Assembly (NCBI GenBank): GCA_034687125.1
Contig: JAQGBZ010000215.1
Coordinates: 1 to 64,000 of the forward strand
Source of the DNA: Neelides folsomi
Lineage: Eukaryota; Arthropoda; Collembola; Neelipleona; Neelidae
Reading direction: 5' to 3'
DNA length: 64,000 nt
The first letter of the stretch is position 1. Each line of letters starts with the position of its first letter. The notes under the pieces were generated by a model. It did not search any database. It was not told where the DNA came from and saw only the letters and a program-made list of their open reading frames with translations. The translations under genes were made by a program, and so were the position numbers. Below are positions 1 through 12,298 of this stretch, piece by piece.

Positions 1-80
1 CTTCACCATGGTTAAAGCTAATATTGCATGGAAAATCCATGGTTCACCATGGTGTGCCGAACTCGTAAATCCTAGCCCAC
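1..80. mobile_element. Right end of a CCATGG-rich inverted-repeat element
   Basis: The first 55 bases carry repeated CCATGG/CACCATGG palindromes. Read on the minus strand, the outer edge (near 77) begins GGCTAGGATTTACGAG and runs into a CACACCATGGTG box. This closely resembles the left terminus of the element at 24098 (GGCT-GGACTTTCGC, then CACACCATGGTG) and, more loosely, the ends of the element at 61538. I infer a third copy of one non-autonomous family, cut by the window start. No coding capacity is visible. Confidence 0.5.
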
Positions 81-532
81 AGTTCATTAACATTATACAT
101 TATAACATTATGCACCTACAAATTGTGAAAAGATGAAGTTGAAAGTTCTTTTTTTATCTTAATGCACAAATTACATTATGACATCTTTTTATAGGACCTT
201 CAAATGTGCGATTTAATGACTTTGCGCTTTCACAACTTTATTCTTTAAAATGGTCCTTGTATAACTCAAGTATCCTTTTAAACTCTTAATGTTATCAACT
301 TTCATAAGTATATAAAAAACATTCAACCAAGGCTATGAATTACTATGAAGCTAATGCATAATGATATTAACAAGTGTATTCATTCAAGTATACTCTAACT
401 TGCATAATATAAGAATAAGAAATATATTTATTTCAAGAAATTTTTAAATATTACATTTTGGCCACAATTTACCCAATTATATTGTTCTTAAGTAGAATAG
501 CCTAAATTACAATAAAATTGATATAAATATAA

Positions 533-684
533 TTATTGAATATCATATAAATATTTAATTGAGTTTTTTTCAAATTCGAATTTGTTGAGGTCCAGATTCT
601 TGTTTAGAGCTTCTTTTATCTGATTCCATAATTTAGAACCAGTATACACATAGTAAAGATTTTGACCATAATTAGATGTAGGAG
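533..684 (-). other. Orphan coding-like fragment (possible terminal exon, interrupted by an inverted-repeat element)
   Basis: On the minus strand about 50 codons stay open up to a stop at 533, with an ordinary amino-acid mix including TPTSNYGQNLYYVYTGSKLW. At its upstream edge the frame runs straight into the terminal inverted repeat of the element at 685-1021. If that element is removed, leaving one TA, the frame continues open into 1022-1085. I do not recognise the protein. It may be the last exon of a gene or pseudogene disrupted by the insertion, or a chance open frame. Confidence 0.25.
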
Positions 685-1021
685 TACCGTATCCTATCAA
701 AAGATGTCCCGGGACATTTTTTGAAATATTTCCTCTCACCCCCGGACAACTATCAATACCGGACATCTTTCGATACCCGGATATCTTTAATAATTCTTAA
801 ATGTGATAGTGTGAATAATAATTAAAATTTTTGAGTATTATAAGTTACATCTTTTAAAATACTCAAATCGATAAAATCTTCCCTTACCCTCCCGGATATC
901 TTTTGATACCCGGACATCTCTCGATACCCGGGCATCTTTTACAATATTCCCTCCTACCACCGGATATCTTTCGATACCGGATATCTATCGATACCCGGGC
1001 ATCTATCGATAGGATACGGTA
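685..1021. mobile_element. MITE-like element with 28-bp terminal inverted repeats and internal CCCGG-rich repeats
   Basis: The ends at 685-713 and 994-1021 are inverted copies: both start TACCGTATCCTATC, followed by a near-identical AGATG-CCCGGG block. The outermost TA on each side may be the target duplication. The interior holds degenerate copies of a roughly 20-bp unit related to GATACCCGGACATCTTTC, clustered at about 745-785 and 885-1010, with a plain AT-rich stretch between. No open frame of its own; non-autonomous. Confidence 0.75.
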
Positions 1022-1805
1022 AATAACGTGTGAATGTGAGATTTCCTTATTGTTTTATGATCATGTACGTTTGATGAAGCAGTAATGTAATTATTAAAAT
1101 AAATTGGAGTAAATGTAGATGTTTGAATTCTATACATTACTGAGAGAATAGACTTTTTATAGAGTATGTAACTTATGTAACTTATGATCTTACAACATTG
1201 ACCAAGTACTTATATAGTATATAGGGTGGGCCATATGTATCTTTCTTTTTTATATGATTGCTTATTTATATACAATACACTGTATATACATATAATAATT
1301 AGGCCTTTGTGTAAATGCATAATAATAAATAGATTCATTCTTTCATATACAGGATATCTTTCATATATAAATAGTAAAATCTCTAAAGAAAAAATATTTT
1401 ACAAAAAAATAATTTCCATCGGTTAAATATTTGGTAAGATTTTATTACTGCATTATCTAATCATGATAATCCATTTAAGTATAAATAAATTCTGATAATT
1501 CTGTACTTATTAATGTGTAATCTTTATTTACAATGAAAATAAATATCAATATTAATTTAAATATTCAATTTTTTAATAATAAAAGATTCGAAAAAATCTT
1601 TGATAATCTAATACAAGAATCTACTTTGCATGATTATTTATATTTTAATTATATTCATAATTATTATATTAATTTTAATTGTATTCATATTTACATTCAT
1701 AAACAAATATAATTGAGTGATACTTATAATATAGAGTATTTGTATATGTAAATTATATATGTGAAATTCTTAAGTAGTTTTATTATTTTATTGGTAAATT
1801 TAGTT
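1022..1805. other. Intergenic, no gene seen
   Basis: AT-rich, low-complexity sequence between the inverted-repeat element and the 3' end of the P450 gene. Short open frames here are made of AT-rich codons without any recognisable motif. The P450 polyadenylation region should lie in 1700-1805 on the minus strand. Confidence 0.5.
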
Positions 1806-4037
1806 TTACGTTTTATTTCTTTCTATGAATGAAACCCTTGGGTAAGTTGGCACTGTGGTAAAGAGGGTATTGGTGAAAGTTAAATTGGGCTTTACAGGAT
1901 TCTCACAATCCGGAATAATTTTAAAGTTATAAACAAGATTTGCAACAAAGATTAATGTCGTGTCTTTTGATAATTGTTCCCCTGGGCAAATTCTTCTTCC
2001 TGATCCAAATGGCAACAGAGCTTCACTTCGAATAACTTTTCCTTCGTCGTTGATAAATCTCTCAGGGCGGAAATTTTCCGGATCTCCCCAAACTGCTTTG
2101 TCCATATGAGCAGCGTAGATATTTTGAACAATGTTTGTTCCCGCTTTAATATGATATCCATGGAACTCGGTGTCTTCCGTTGATCTTTTAGGAAATCCAA
2201 GAGGAGCCAATGTATTAAATCGGGAAATTTCATGTAGGAAAGCTTCAGTATAAGGCAATGAACCTTCCTTATGGTCACCAAGTGTTGGACAACTATTTTC
2301 TGATACAGAAATTAATTCTTGGTAAATTTTTTCTTGGATTTCTGGAAATGTGGCGAGAGTGACGCATACCCAGTTCATTCCTGTTTTACTAGATTCATTT
2401 CCTAAATAATGATTTTAAATTATTTATTAAAAATTAATTTTAATTGTATTTATTGTTAGTGAATGTTTTTAAAGATTTTTTAAATTTTTTTATAATTTGT
2501 TATGAAGAATTACCTCCAATAATAAAATCAAAAATTGTGTAGACAAGATTTTCTATTCCAAGGTCACCATAAAAGGTCGAGGATTCTTCGGCTTTTTCTA
2601 TTTTGTCCAAATAAACATCAACAAAATCTCTTGGTTCGTCAGGAATACGTGTCTGAATATGGGAATCGACTTGTTTTCTAATGAAGGTTTCAATAGATTT
2701 AAACCCAGCGACTGTTTCATCAAATCCGGTATATTTTTTGGAAATCTTGAGCATCCATGGCATGATGATACTTAAAGCTTGGATTGATTTCTTGTCAGGA
2801 AATATTCTAGATATTAAATAATTAAAAATTTTAATTCATTACAACTATTATTATTACAATTAACATATTCTCGCTCCATGAACGAGCTAGACTTCGCGGG
2901 TGCCATTTTAAAAATTAATTTATTTAGTTTGCTGTATCGATTGCTATAGCGAATTCATCGCTAAAGGTAACTAAATTATTTAATTTTTTAAAATGGCACC
3001 CGCGAAGTCCAGCTCGTTCGTGGACAGAGAATATATACATGTTAGTTTTATGAAATGAAATTGTTATTGTTTATTGATAAGGATTTAAATAATAAAATAC
3101 TGTTTTTGCTTACCCATCTACATGTTTAATATTTTTAAGAAATTCTGGATCCTTTAGATACATTCTAGTCCCAAAAAATATAACCATTAATGTATTTAAA
3201 CTTGCAGCGTTGAATAGAATTTCAAGTAAAATTGGAGCTCCACTATAGGATTTGATATTTTCTATCACTTCATTAATTCCAGCTACAATTAAAGGTTCAA
3301 CTGAGGGTCTTCCCATTCCAAAATCTTTCAATGTTCTCAAAGTCACTTTTTGTTGTTCAGCAAATTCTTTCTGTTCAGTAGTAATATATCCTAAAATTTA
3401 CATATATTAGTCATAGGTTTAATATAACTTTTGGCAATTTTCGATGGTGAAAACTCAAATTAAATAAATAATTTATTTTTGCCTCTTCGCTTTCCGTTGG
3501 ATCTTGCTAGAAAATGAGCCCAATTTGGTCTGGCATTAAATGGAGTGTAATTGAAAGCTTCCTTCATTATTTTATAATCGTTAATAACAATTGTTCTGAT
3601 GAAAACCCACCCCAAAATAAATATTTAATTAGTAATTAGGCAATGTGATTTTATTTTATATTTCATTTCCAGTAAGTTTAAATTTTTGAAAATAATTTAT
3701 TTTACTCCATAGATCCAAATTTGACAGAAATAATAGGCCCATATGTTTTCCCCATCTTGACCAATTCAATTTGAGGGAATTCGCCCAATTGATGTAAATT
3801 TCCGATTATTGGCAAACGATAAGGTCCTATAAGAAATATGTATTTATTATATGGATATTTAAATATTATTATTATAACATGAAAACTGTAAAATGATTAA
3901 GAATATTTTATAATGATGATGTGGTATAAAAAAATTAAATATTTTATTTTACCTGGCGGGTATCCTCTAGGTTTTGTTAAATGCTTTATAAAAATATAAT
4001 AGCAAACAATTGCTAACAGAAAGAATTCAATTAGCAT
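1806..4037 (-). CDS. Cytochrome P450, CYP2 clan, complete (494 aa)
   Basis: Six exons: 3953-4037, 3706-3826, 3483-3595, 3114-3390, 2514-2806 and 1806-2401; 1485 nt in total, an exact multiple of three. The product is a microsomal haem monooxygenase, usual P450 length. It opens with a hydrophobic anchor (MLIEFFLLAIVCYYIF), then a proline-rich hinge (PRGYPPGPYRLP). The I-helix carries GGNESSKTGMNW, the K-helix ExxR is EISR, the meander is FRPERF, and the haem loop is FGSGRRICPG with its axial cysteine. Organisation resembles the CYP2 clan (CYP15/18/303-306 and collembolan relatives); substrate cannot be told. Intron 3 starts with GC (AGAG then GCAAAA) rather than GT. Intron 4 carries a 170-bp inverted-repeat element. 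It is divergently arranged with the GMC oxidoreductase. Confidence 0.93.
2865..3034. mobile_element. Foldback MITE inside a P450 intron
   Basis: Arms of about 65 bp are near-perfect inverted copies. The left arm runs ATATTCTCGCTCCATGAACG and onward through CTTCGCGGGTGCCATTTTAAAAA; the right arm is its complement ending GAGAATAT. The loop is about 40 bp. The element lies wholly within intron 4 of the P450 gene and has no open frame. Confidence 0.85.
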
Positions 4038-4896
4038 TTTTGTTTTTCTATTGAAATTAAAATAAAGTTATGTTATAACGTGAAGTGTATTTGTTTATTA
4101 AATTTAGATTGTATACTGAACGTTATAAATGAGAAGCGTTGAGATTTATACAAGTAATTACATACAAGATATCTACTTAACATTCTCTTCTCAAGGTCGA
4201 GCTTAATAGCAAAATACTTTTCTCTGCTTTCTGGCATTCTGTCATACATATGTACAGATAGTTCATCCTTTTATCTTTTCTTACATTTGGACTTTAGTCA
4301 ATTTGTCAATTTAACTCCAAATCATATTTATCTATGTAAATAAAAATAATGTGTTGACTCTTTTTAAAATGACTCATTTTAGCCTGGGAAAACATAAAAG
4401 ACGAGGAAAAGAAAACTAAAATAGCCGTACACATAAATATCAATTGGTATTATGCTGTTTGTTTTTAATTTCATGCTATTATTTAGCATACTCGTCTCGT
4501 ACTCGTCAAGATAAATGTATGATAATATGTATCGTACATTTACCTTGATTAATGTCACAGTTCATCCGTTGATCAACACTTGAACTTTGCCTATGTTATG
4601 TCTGTAGTTACTTCGAATTAACCTTGGAAAATGCTGGATAAAAGTCTAAACGAATAAATCAACTGCATTTCAAGGTTCTACCTTATCAATTCAACACTTA
4701 CCTGATAATGTTTTAATTTCATTGTATTCCTATCAAAGTATCAATAATTTAATTATATACATACAATTTCTCAATTTGTAAGTACTTATTGCTAGTATGT
4801 ATAAGTAAGTATTAATTTTAAAACTTCAATAAAATTTCATACATACTGATTACTGATATAATCATCTCCAATTCGAATTCAATCTTATTTTTTGCA
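4038..4896. promoter_or_regulatory. Shared head-to-head promoter region of P450 and GMC genes
   Basis: 859 bp separate the start codons of two divergently transcribed genes, so both promoters and 5' untranslated regions must lie here. No further open frame of note is visible. I see no TATA box at a convincing distance for either gene. Confidence 0.45.
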
Positions 4897-7339
4897 ATGA
4901 ATGTAATTTTCTTATCTTTTTATACCATAATCCCTTTTCTTTTATTAATCTCATGTTGGTATAATTATTACACCCAGTACTTCATTGATAATTATTTAGA
5001 ATCCGATCCATCAACTCAAAGTTATGACTTCATTGTTGGTAAATAAACAGTACTATATTATGAAAATTAAAATATTTCAATTATAATATTTATAATTAAA
5101 AATTTAATTATTTCATTAATTGAATTGTTATTTAGTTGGCGGTGGTTCTGCAGGTTCAACAATTGCTTCCCGTTTATCAAAGAACAACCAAGTGCTTTTA
5201 ATTGAAGGTGGAGGAGATCCAAATATAATGAGTTCAATTCCTGGATTAGCGATGAATGTATTACATCAACCAGAAGTTGATTATTTATATCAAACAGTTC
5301 CACAAAAGAATTCAAAAGGATTAATTGACAATGTATTTACTAAATTATAAATCATTTAATAGTACACGAACAAGTAATATGCACTTTATGTTGAATAATG
5401 GGTTGTAAATTGTAAATAAAAAAATATAATTTTATAAAGGTTGTCAAATGGCCACGTGGGTTTGGAATTGGCGGGTCAAGTAATCTCAATTATATGGTTT
5501 ATGTTCGTTCACATCCAAATGATTTTAACAATTGGGCCAATTCGACAAACGATGAAAATTGGAATTACGAAAATGTTTTGAAACTGTACAGAAAAAGTGG
5601 AATTCATAAAGAAAAATCTAAAATTGATGGTTTGATTCATTTTTTAAATAATATTTTAATTCTTATAAATACCAGATTTAGTAATTTTCTATTGCATAAT
5701 ATTTTAAATAATTAGATTTTACTCGTATTTTAGCTAAAAATTACGGAAGTAGAGGATATGAAAGATTAAATATTGAAGAATCAAAATGGCGTCCACTTTA
5801 TAAATATTGGGCTGCAGCCGCGCAGGAATTAGGCCTTCCTGAAATTGACGTTAATGGACCTCAACGTACAGGAGTTGGGATTGTGGATTCGACTACGAAA
5901 GATGGGAAAAGATTTGGTGTTTATTCCGCGTATATTAAAACTGCAAATAATAATAATTTGAAAATCTCCAGATATTCAAAAGCATATAAAGTAAATAAAT
6001 AAACACATACAGATAACGATTCAATTAAAGATTAAAATAATTTAATGATTATTTCTGATTAGATTCAATTTGATAAGAATCAAAGAGCAGAAGGAGTTTG
6101 GTATGAACAATATGGGAAGAAAAAATTTGTTAGAGCGAATAAAGAAATAATAATTTCTGCAGGAGCAATTGACACTCCGAAACTTTTAATGCTCTCAGGA
6201 ATTGGGCCAAAAGATGATTTAAAATCAATTAATGTAAATATTTCTAATTGAATTTAAATTACATTTTGTTATTTATAATCTTAATTATCGGCTAATAATA
6301 ATTATTGCATTGGTTTTTAGATCAAACCTTTGATTGATTTACCAGTTGGGCAAAACCTTCAAGATCATCCGTTCACAATGTTCACAAATGTAATTCTCAA
6401 CGAATCAATTTCTTACATTCCTGAAAGAGATTTTGGTCTTTCAACTTTGACTGATTATTTTTTCCACGGCTCTGGGCCTTTATCTTCCGGAGCGGCTGCT
6501 TACGGTCAATTATTTTACACAACTAAAGACGAATTAAAATCAAATGGGAATGTGGATTGGCCAAACGCACAAATTTTCATTCTTGGAACTGGGACATCGA
6601 TTTTTAATCCTGAAATTTTATCTCAAGCATTCAATTTGAAGATTGATTTAATGGCAAAATTTCAAAAGGACATTTTAGGTAAAGATGGATTTGGCGGAGT
6701 TCCAATTGTTGCAAGACCTAAATCTCGCGGTTTTCTTAAATTAAAAAGCCGGGATCCAAAAGAACCTCCGATAATTGATCCAAAATACCTCGACCATCCA
6801 GATGATCTTAAAGTTATGGTCGACGCATTACAATTTTTAACTAAAATGGTTGAAGAAACGAAATCTTTTAAAAAGCTGGACGCGCGACTTTCAAATGTTC
6901 CTTTACCGGGTTGCGAAGAATTTAAATTTAAAAGTGAGGAATATTGGAAATGTTATGTGAGTCACATGACTTTAACAACTTATCATCCATGTTGTACTTG
7001 TAAAATGGGTTTAGTTCACGATAAAACTTCAGTTGTTGACTCAAAATTAAGGTAAACTTTTAAAACTATCCATAATTAAAAAAATTTAAAATTTAATTAT
7101 TTTTATTTATTTTTATTTTCAGGGTCTTAAAAACAAAAGGACTTCGAGTAGCTGATACTTCAATTATGCCTTATATAGTAAATGGAAATACAAATGCGGC
7201 GGCAATTATGATCGGAGAACAAGCCGTGAGTTTCATTAGAGAATATTGGGCAACGCAATTTCTCGTATCAAAGTTATTTTATTATACATTTAATAAAAAG
7301 CTTCACAATTCTATGTCATTTTACACTAATATTGTTTAA
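4897..7339 (+). CDS. GMC oxidoreductase (glucose-dehydrogenase-like flavoprotein), complete (634 aa)
   Basis: Seven exons: 4897-5038, 5136-5332, 5440-5629, 5734-5990, 6063-6233, 6321-7051 and 7123-7339; 1905 nt, exactly 635 codons. The N-terminus is a signal peptide or signal anchor. The FAD-binding Rossmann motif is DFIVVGGGSAGSTIASRLS followed by LLIEGGG. GMC signature 1 is around FGIGGSSNLNYMVYVR and signature 2 is SAGAIDTPKLLMLSGIGP. The C-terminal domain holds the catalytic histidine in TYHPCCTCKMG and the second polar catalytic position as Asn in NGNTNAA. Insect GMC enzymes oxidise sugars, ecdysone, or glucosides in cuticle, immunity and detoxification. The substrate here is not determinable. 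Confidence 0.93.
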
Positions 7340-7524
7340 TTTCTAGAATTTGCTTATTAATTAACATTTTATTAAACTTGTATTTAAATGTTAAATAAGG
7401 AGTATACAACTTAACTTAAACTACAAACTTTGAAAATTGAAAAGTTGATCAAATAAATCAATGAATTAAAAATTATCTTTTATTCATTTATTTAAGTACC
7501 CGAAAAATCTTAAATGGGTTTTAA

Positions 7525-8187
7525 TCAAATTGTTTCACAAATAACACTAACATTTTTCCCATTAAATGTTGAATCGCCGTGAGAGTCCAATATGACAGTT
7601 CCAGAAATTGGGCTTGTTTGAAGCATAAGATAACCCCAGTGATCTTTTGGAATTCTTTTGACAGTATTTGGAATAACTCCTAAATTTACTGTTGATCCAA
7701 GTATACGCCAATACCATTCAGGTGAACCTAATGGAAGATAACCAGACGTGTAGTAATACGTTTGACTCACAGATTGGGATTTCAAGTAATTTATGACGTC
7801 AAGATATTCGGCCCAATCTATAATGTCCAAAGGTTTCATTCCGATAGTGTTGCACTTATTAAAAGCACTGTGCCACGTATACTGAAATTGAAATTATATT
7901 TTGAAATCTGAAATATTAATATATTAATAATAATTAAATTGGGTACCCTCTCGTTCTCAATTGGTACATAATATATGCCGAGACAAACATTAAAAAATAT
8001 TGTCAAAAGACAAATGATTTTATCCAAATCAATCAGGAACCTGTGAATAAATAGTTATAAAAAATTCTAATATTTATACGGTTTTAAAAATTTTGAGCTT
8101 TTAAAATTAATTTATGGACTACATTTAAAATTTATATAATCTGATAAAAATGCAATTAAATACAATGACTGACCGAATCGTATGCAT
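7525..8187 (-). CDS. Small secreted C-type-lectin-like protein (154 aa)
   Basis: Exons 7525-7881 and 7947-8040 are well supported. A 14-nt first exon at 8174-8187 (ATG, donor GTCAGT) is the best start I can find, and gives exactly 155 codons. After a signal peptide the single domain begins YTWHSAFNKCNTIG and ends VSVICETI, the first and last landmarks of the C-type lectin fold (tW..A...C and FICE). The middle disulphide pair and the calcium-sugar motifs (EPN/QPD and WND) are absent: where they should be I read LGSPEWYWRI and GDSTFNG. Calcium-dependent sugar binding is therefore unlikely. The family assignment rests on these ends and on spacing. Confidence 0.7.
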
Positions 8188-8689
8188 TAAGAATTTATAA
8201 TAGATTTTAATAATTGAATAGTAAATTTAATTTGTTGTCGCTCGTTCTTATCATTATTATTATTATAATCATTTAAGTTTAACCTTGAGAACTATATAAT
8301 AATTTTAATAATGGGAAAATGGAATTAAAATTAACAATTAACTTGCAAAACGAAATCATTAATTATTCAGTAACATATAATAAAAATTAATGACGAATAA
8401 TTTATGTATGTAGTTCAAAAAACATTTTGAAATTGTAATTATTGATTAAATCATAATTCAGATGTTATTTATATTTGCTTAATAAAGGTGAAATATATTT
8501 AAATAAATATTGTTTGAAAAATAATTAGAAATTCTGATTCTAAAATTAAATTATAAAACATTCAATTTCGACAGTTGATAAATAATTAATAATAGAACTT
8601 TATAATTTAAATGGGTTTATTGGAAGTAACCAATTAGAAATCCTTTAATCGACTATTTTTAAGATTTAATTATTTAGACATCGAATATA
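8188..8689. promoter_or_regulatory. Divergent intergenic spacer between lectin-like and receptor genes
   Basis: About 500 bp of AT-rich sequence between two start codons on opposite strands. No gene or repeat is visible. Confidence 0.4.
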
Positions 8690-10942
8690 ATGTTTTTTTC
8701 ACCTCAAAAAATTAATCTATTAATCATTTCCTCATTAGTTTCATTTAAAATTATTTCATCCTTTTCATTTATAGTTAACAAAAAAGTTATAAATGAACCT
8801 TCTGAAAGTATTTTTACATTGAGTGAATGTTTATTAGATTTAGTTGGAAATTTTAAAAGTGTTGATTTAACGGAAAATGTTTATTCACTCAAATATCTCA
8901 ATTATTTTTCAAGCATGAATTCTTCAATAATTTTAAACAATTACGATAATAATTTTAAATTTTACTGGAATGACAAATATTCTAATTCTCTTTATGGGAA
9001 AATTGAATATTTCCATATAAAGTTCGTCAAATGCAAAGCAAAATTTTATATCTTTACTTCTCCAAAATATTCTAAAAGTTTTAATGAAATTACATTAATT
9101 TCGAGAACATATTTTAATACATATTGGAAATACAATAAGTTAAACTTGGCTGGGCACAATCCAACTTTTTCAATAATTGCATATTCTTCAAATGCACCAA
9201 ATGAAATAATTACTCAAATAGAAAAATTCTTAAATAAAATAATGGAATATAGAATTGTAACATTATATTTTATATCGACCGAAATAAATGAACCATTAAG
9301 AAACATTTGTCACGAATGTAGAAACTCCAAGAGTAACTACAACACCCAATTAAAATTAAATATTTTAGTCAAAGTTTCAGAAAGCTTAATAAATCAAAGT
9401 AAAAATACAAGTTTAATTAAAAAATTAAAATTGATTTGGTCATATTCATTGAGACAAATCAATTTTGTATCTTTTGCTACAAGGCAAAAGAAATCTGCTA
9501 AACCATGCCTTGCTTCTGATTTAAGCATTATTTCAATTCTTGATTGTGCTACTAACGAAATTGTGTTAAAATATTATTTTAGTGAATATTACGATTCAAA
9601 AATTAGATCAAAATTTTATGAAATTGAACCTAACCCTGAAAGGGTGTCATTTTATAATAAACAAATAGATGAAGTTAATTTGAATCAGTCGCCAAATTCT
9701 TCAATTTTTTATTCTTATATTCTTGCCCATGTAAATTTGGTAACCTATCATGTGTTGGCCATAATAGTAAAAGGATCTTTCGGATGGACAACGTTTATAA
9801 AGCCATTTGATATTTTTACATGGTCGATGGCTTTGGTTTCACTGATTTTACCAAATTTAATTCTTTACATCTTTGAAATCCATTTTAAAAAATTAAATAA
9901 AAAAATTTATGGTCAAATATCTCTTTATGCGTCCTTAATTGAACAAAGTCATCTTTCAAATATTCAAAATTTCAAAAATATTTTAAGTAGGCCAATTTAT
10001 TTAATGTTTTTTTCTATTTGGATATTTTTTGCACTTGTTTTAGCAGGAGCTTATAAAGGGAATTTATATTCTTTTATTTCAAAAGAAATGCCTATAGATT
10101 TTCCAAAAACAGTAAAAACACTTTCAGAAAATAGTTTATCTAAATATTCTTTAACCTTAAACACTCAAACTGTTATAAATAAAAAGTTTAATTATTTTTT
10201 GAAAAATAATTTAAATAATAAATCTTATTTTGAAAAATTAAGGAAAAGCATTTTCTTTTTATATTCTAAATATTCCATTAATAATCATACCATGCATTGG
10301 TTTATCAATTAATTACTAAAAATATAATTCATGGAACTAATCGCATATCGAATAATAAAACAACTGAAGAACAAACAGTCTCAGATACAAATTTTATTAT
10401 TATCGATAATCAATACATAATTGATATTTTTTCAACTTTATTTAACATGTTTACATCAGATTTATTTATCCTCCAAAACAAAATTTTTGAGCCAGAATTT
10501 AAAATAAAAATTGTGACTGAGATAAAAAAAAGAGCATACTTGAACTAATTTATCAAAAATACTGTTTTCAAATTTTTGAAGGAGGAATTTTTAATTTTTG
10601 GAAATATAAAATTAAAAATTTTCAAATAAGACAAAACAAATTGGATTATTTTGAAATTCTCAAATCGTTAAGTAAAGTTAGGACAATTCCTAAAACAGCT
10701 ATTCCCTCGTCTTATAATTATCTAAATGGAAAGATTTATAAAAACGAGTTAAAAATTGATTCTGCCAATAAAAGGTAACTTAAGTTAAAATCTATATTAA
10801 GTTTATTCTTTTCCTCAGCTTTCGCATTATTAATTTCTTTTGTTTTTTTTACTGCGGAGTTATTTTAGTTTTAAAACTAACATTTGTACATTTTAATATT
10901 AATATGTTAATATTCTTAATATACAGTATAAATTACATATGA
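8690..10942 (+). pseudogene. Ionotropic-receptor-like (IR) chemoreceptor gene with two frame breaks
   Basis: The exon from 8690 encodes a signal peptide, a long divergent N-terminal domain, and TM1 (DIFTWSMALVSLILPNLILY). TM2 follows around WIFFALVLAGAYKGNLYSF, typical of the ligand-gated channel of insect IRs. The frame breaks at about 10283-10297 and continues in the next frame. It breaks again in an A8 run at 10524-10531 and continues to a good donor at 10774/10775, passing an IR-like FEGGIFNFW segment. A second exon, 10819-10942, supplies TM3 (INFFCFFYCGVILVLKL) and the stop. Everything else is intact, so either this is a recent pseudogene or the indels are assembly errors. Its stop overlaps the stop of the opposing zinc-finger gene by 10 bp. 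Confidence 0.7.
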
Positions 10943-11405
10943 CTAATTCTAATATGGCGTTTTAACGAGTAAATTTGTATGAAACATTTCCCGCAATCTT
11001 TGCACTTGTAGTGTTTTTCATTAGTGTGATTCGAAGTGTGTCGCAGTAAATGACAACTGTGCTTGAATACTTTTTTACACATATTGCAAGAATAAGGTTT
11101 CTTTCCACTGTGAACACGTTGGTGACAAGTTAAATTAAATTTTTTCCCAAAACGTTTTTTGCATCTTTACATTTAAAATTTTTTTCTTTAGTGTGAACTT
11201 TCATATGCTCCGAACAATCGACTTGGCGCACAAAGCTTTTCCCACAAAGAACACATTTGAAAGGCCTTTCACCAATATGATTCCTAATGTGAAATTCTAA
11301 ATGATCATTTCGAGAGAAAAACTTTGTACATAATGAGCAATTGAATTTCTTTTCGCCATTGTGATGTTTTCGTTTAGCTTTTAATTTACTCAGATTAACT
11401 ACCAT
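10933..11405 (-). pseudogene. C2H2 zinc-finger gene (five fingers) with a one-base frame break
   Basis: Five tandem C2H2 fingers are read on the minus strand: FNCSLC..., FKCVLC..., FKCKDC..., YSCNMC... and YKCKDC..., with H-x3-H spacing (H-x4-H in the last) and linkers such as IGERPF and SGKKPY. A single base is missing in the third finger near 11163, where GAT-TGC should be but GATGC is read. Everything downstream to the stop at 10933 is in the new frame. The start at 11405 (MVVNLSK) is the first clear ATG. An upstream exon joined near 11450 cannot be excluded. The product would be a nuclear DNA-binding protein; target unknown. Pseudogene or sequence error. Confidence 0.7.
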
Positions 11406-12298
11406 TTTTTTAAATTTTCTGCAAATCTTCACTAGACACTTGAAATAAAATTTTCTTTGGCAATCTCCACCTCAAAAATGCTGTAAAAATGGAAAAAAGT
11501 GTTATTATTATGTTATTAGTATTATATAATTATTTTAATCTTTAATAATTAAATTAGAATAATAATTAATATTTTTCTCACAATTAAGCAGCGTTGTGGA
11601 GACATAATGAAGTCGTGTATTTATAGGATTTAGACATGTAAGTATTCCTTACCCAGTTTGAGATAACCTGTATATAGTCGATATAGACAATATTAGGTTT
11701 GGGCTTTTCTCAAGATTGTCTATTCTCTATCTGGGTGAGGGAATAAGTTAATATGGTGAATTGAGTTGTGGAATTTCCAATTTATTTATTGTACCTAAGT
11801 AAGTATGTACCTATATTAGTAATTAGAATGCTATTCTTGTGTGTTAACCAGGTGTAAACGCATGGTATTTTGGGCTGGGCACACCTGACTATGTTATTTT
11901 TGTTTCACCTTATTTAAGGTAAAGATTAATATTCCAAATATAGACTAATCTACCTCAGTAGGTATTTACAGGTATGTGATTTAAAATGACCATATGTATG
12001 TATGGGCGTATTTCAAATTGGACACTAATAATTTTTCGAAAATCACTGACTATAATAAATAACTTGATTTAAGTTTACTATTTACTACATATCATTATCA
12101 TATATCATTAAGAAAAATGCACGTGGTGTAAATTATCAATTATCGTAAAATGCAAAATTAATTGAAACATCATTTAGATAAAAATAATATGATAAACTTT
12201 TAATTTGGTTGTTACATTATGTAAATTGTATGCATATAAATCCTGCAATTAACTTTAAATCATAAGTTGAGGACATACTCTTATAATAAATTTGTAAA
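11406..12298. other. Intergenic spacer; TATA-like box before the lipocalin array
   Basis: AT-rich spacer without a convincing open frame. At 12233-12242 the sequence CATATAAATC lies 57 bp upstream of the first lipocalin start, a plausible TATA box. Confidence 0.4.

Noticed and set aside
1226..1426. 66-codon plus-strand open frame
   Set aside because: Made almost entirely of AT-rich codons, with no motif, no splice context and no codon pattern like the real genes nearby.
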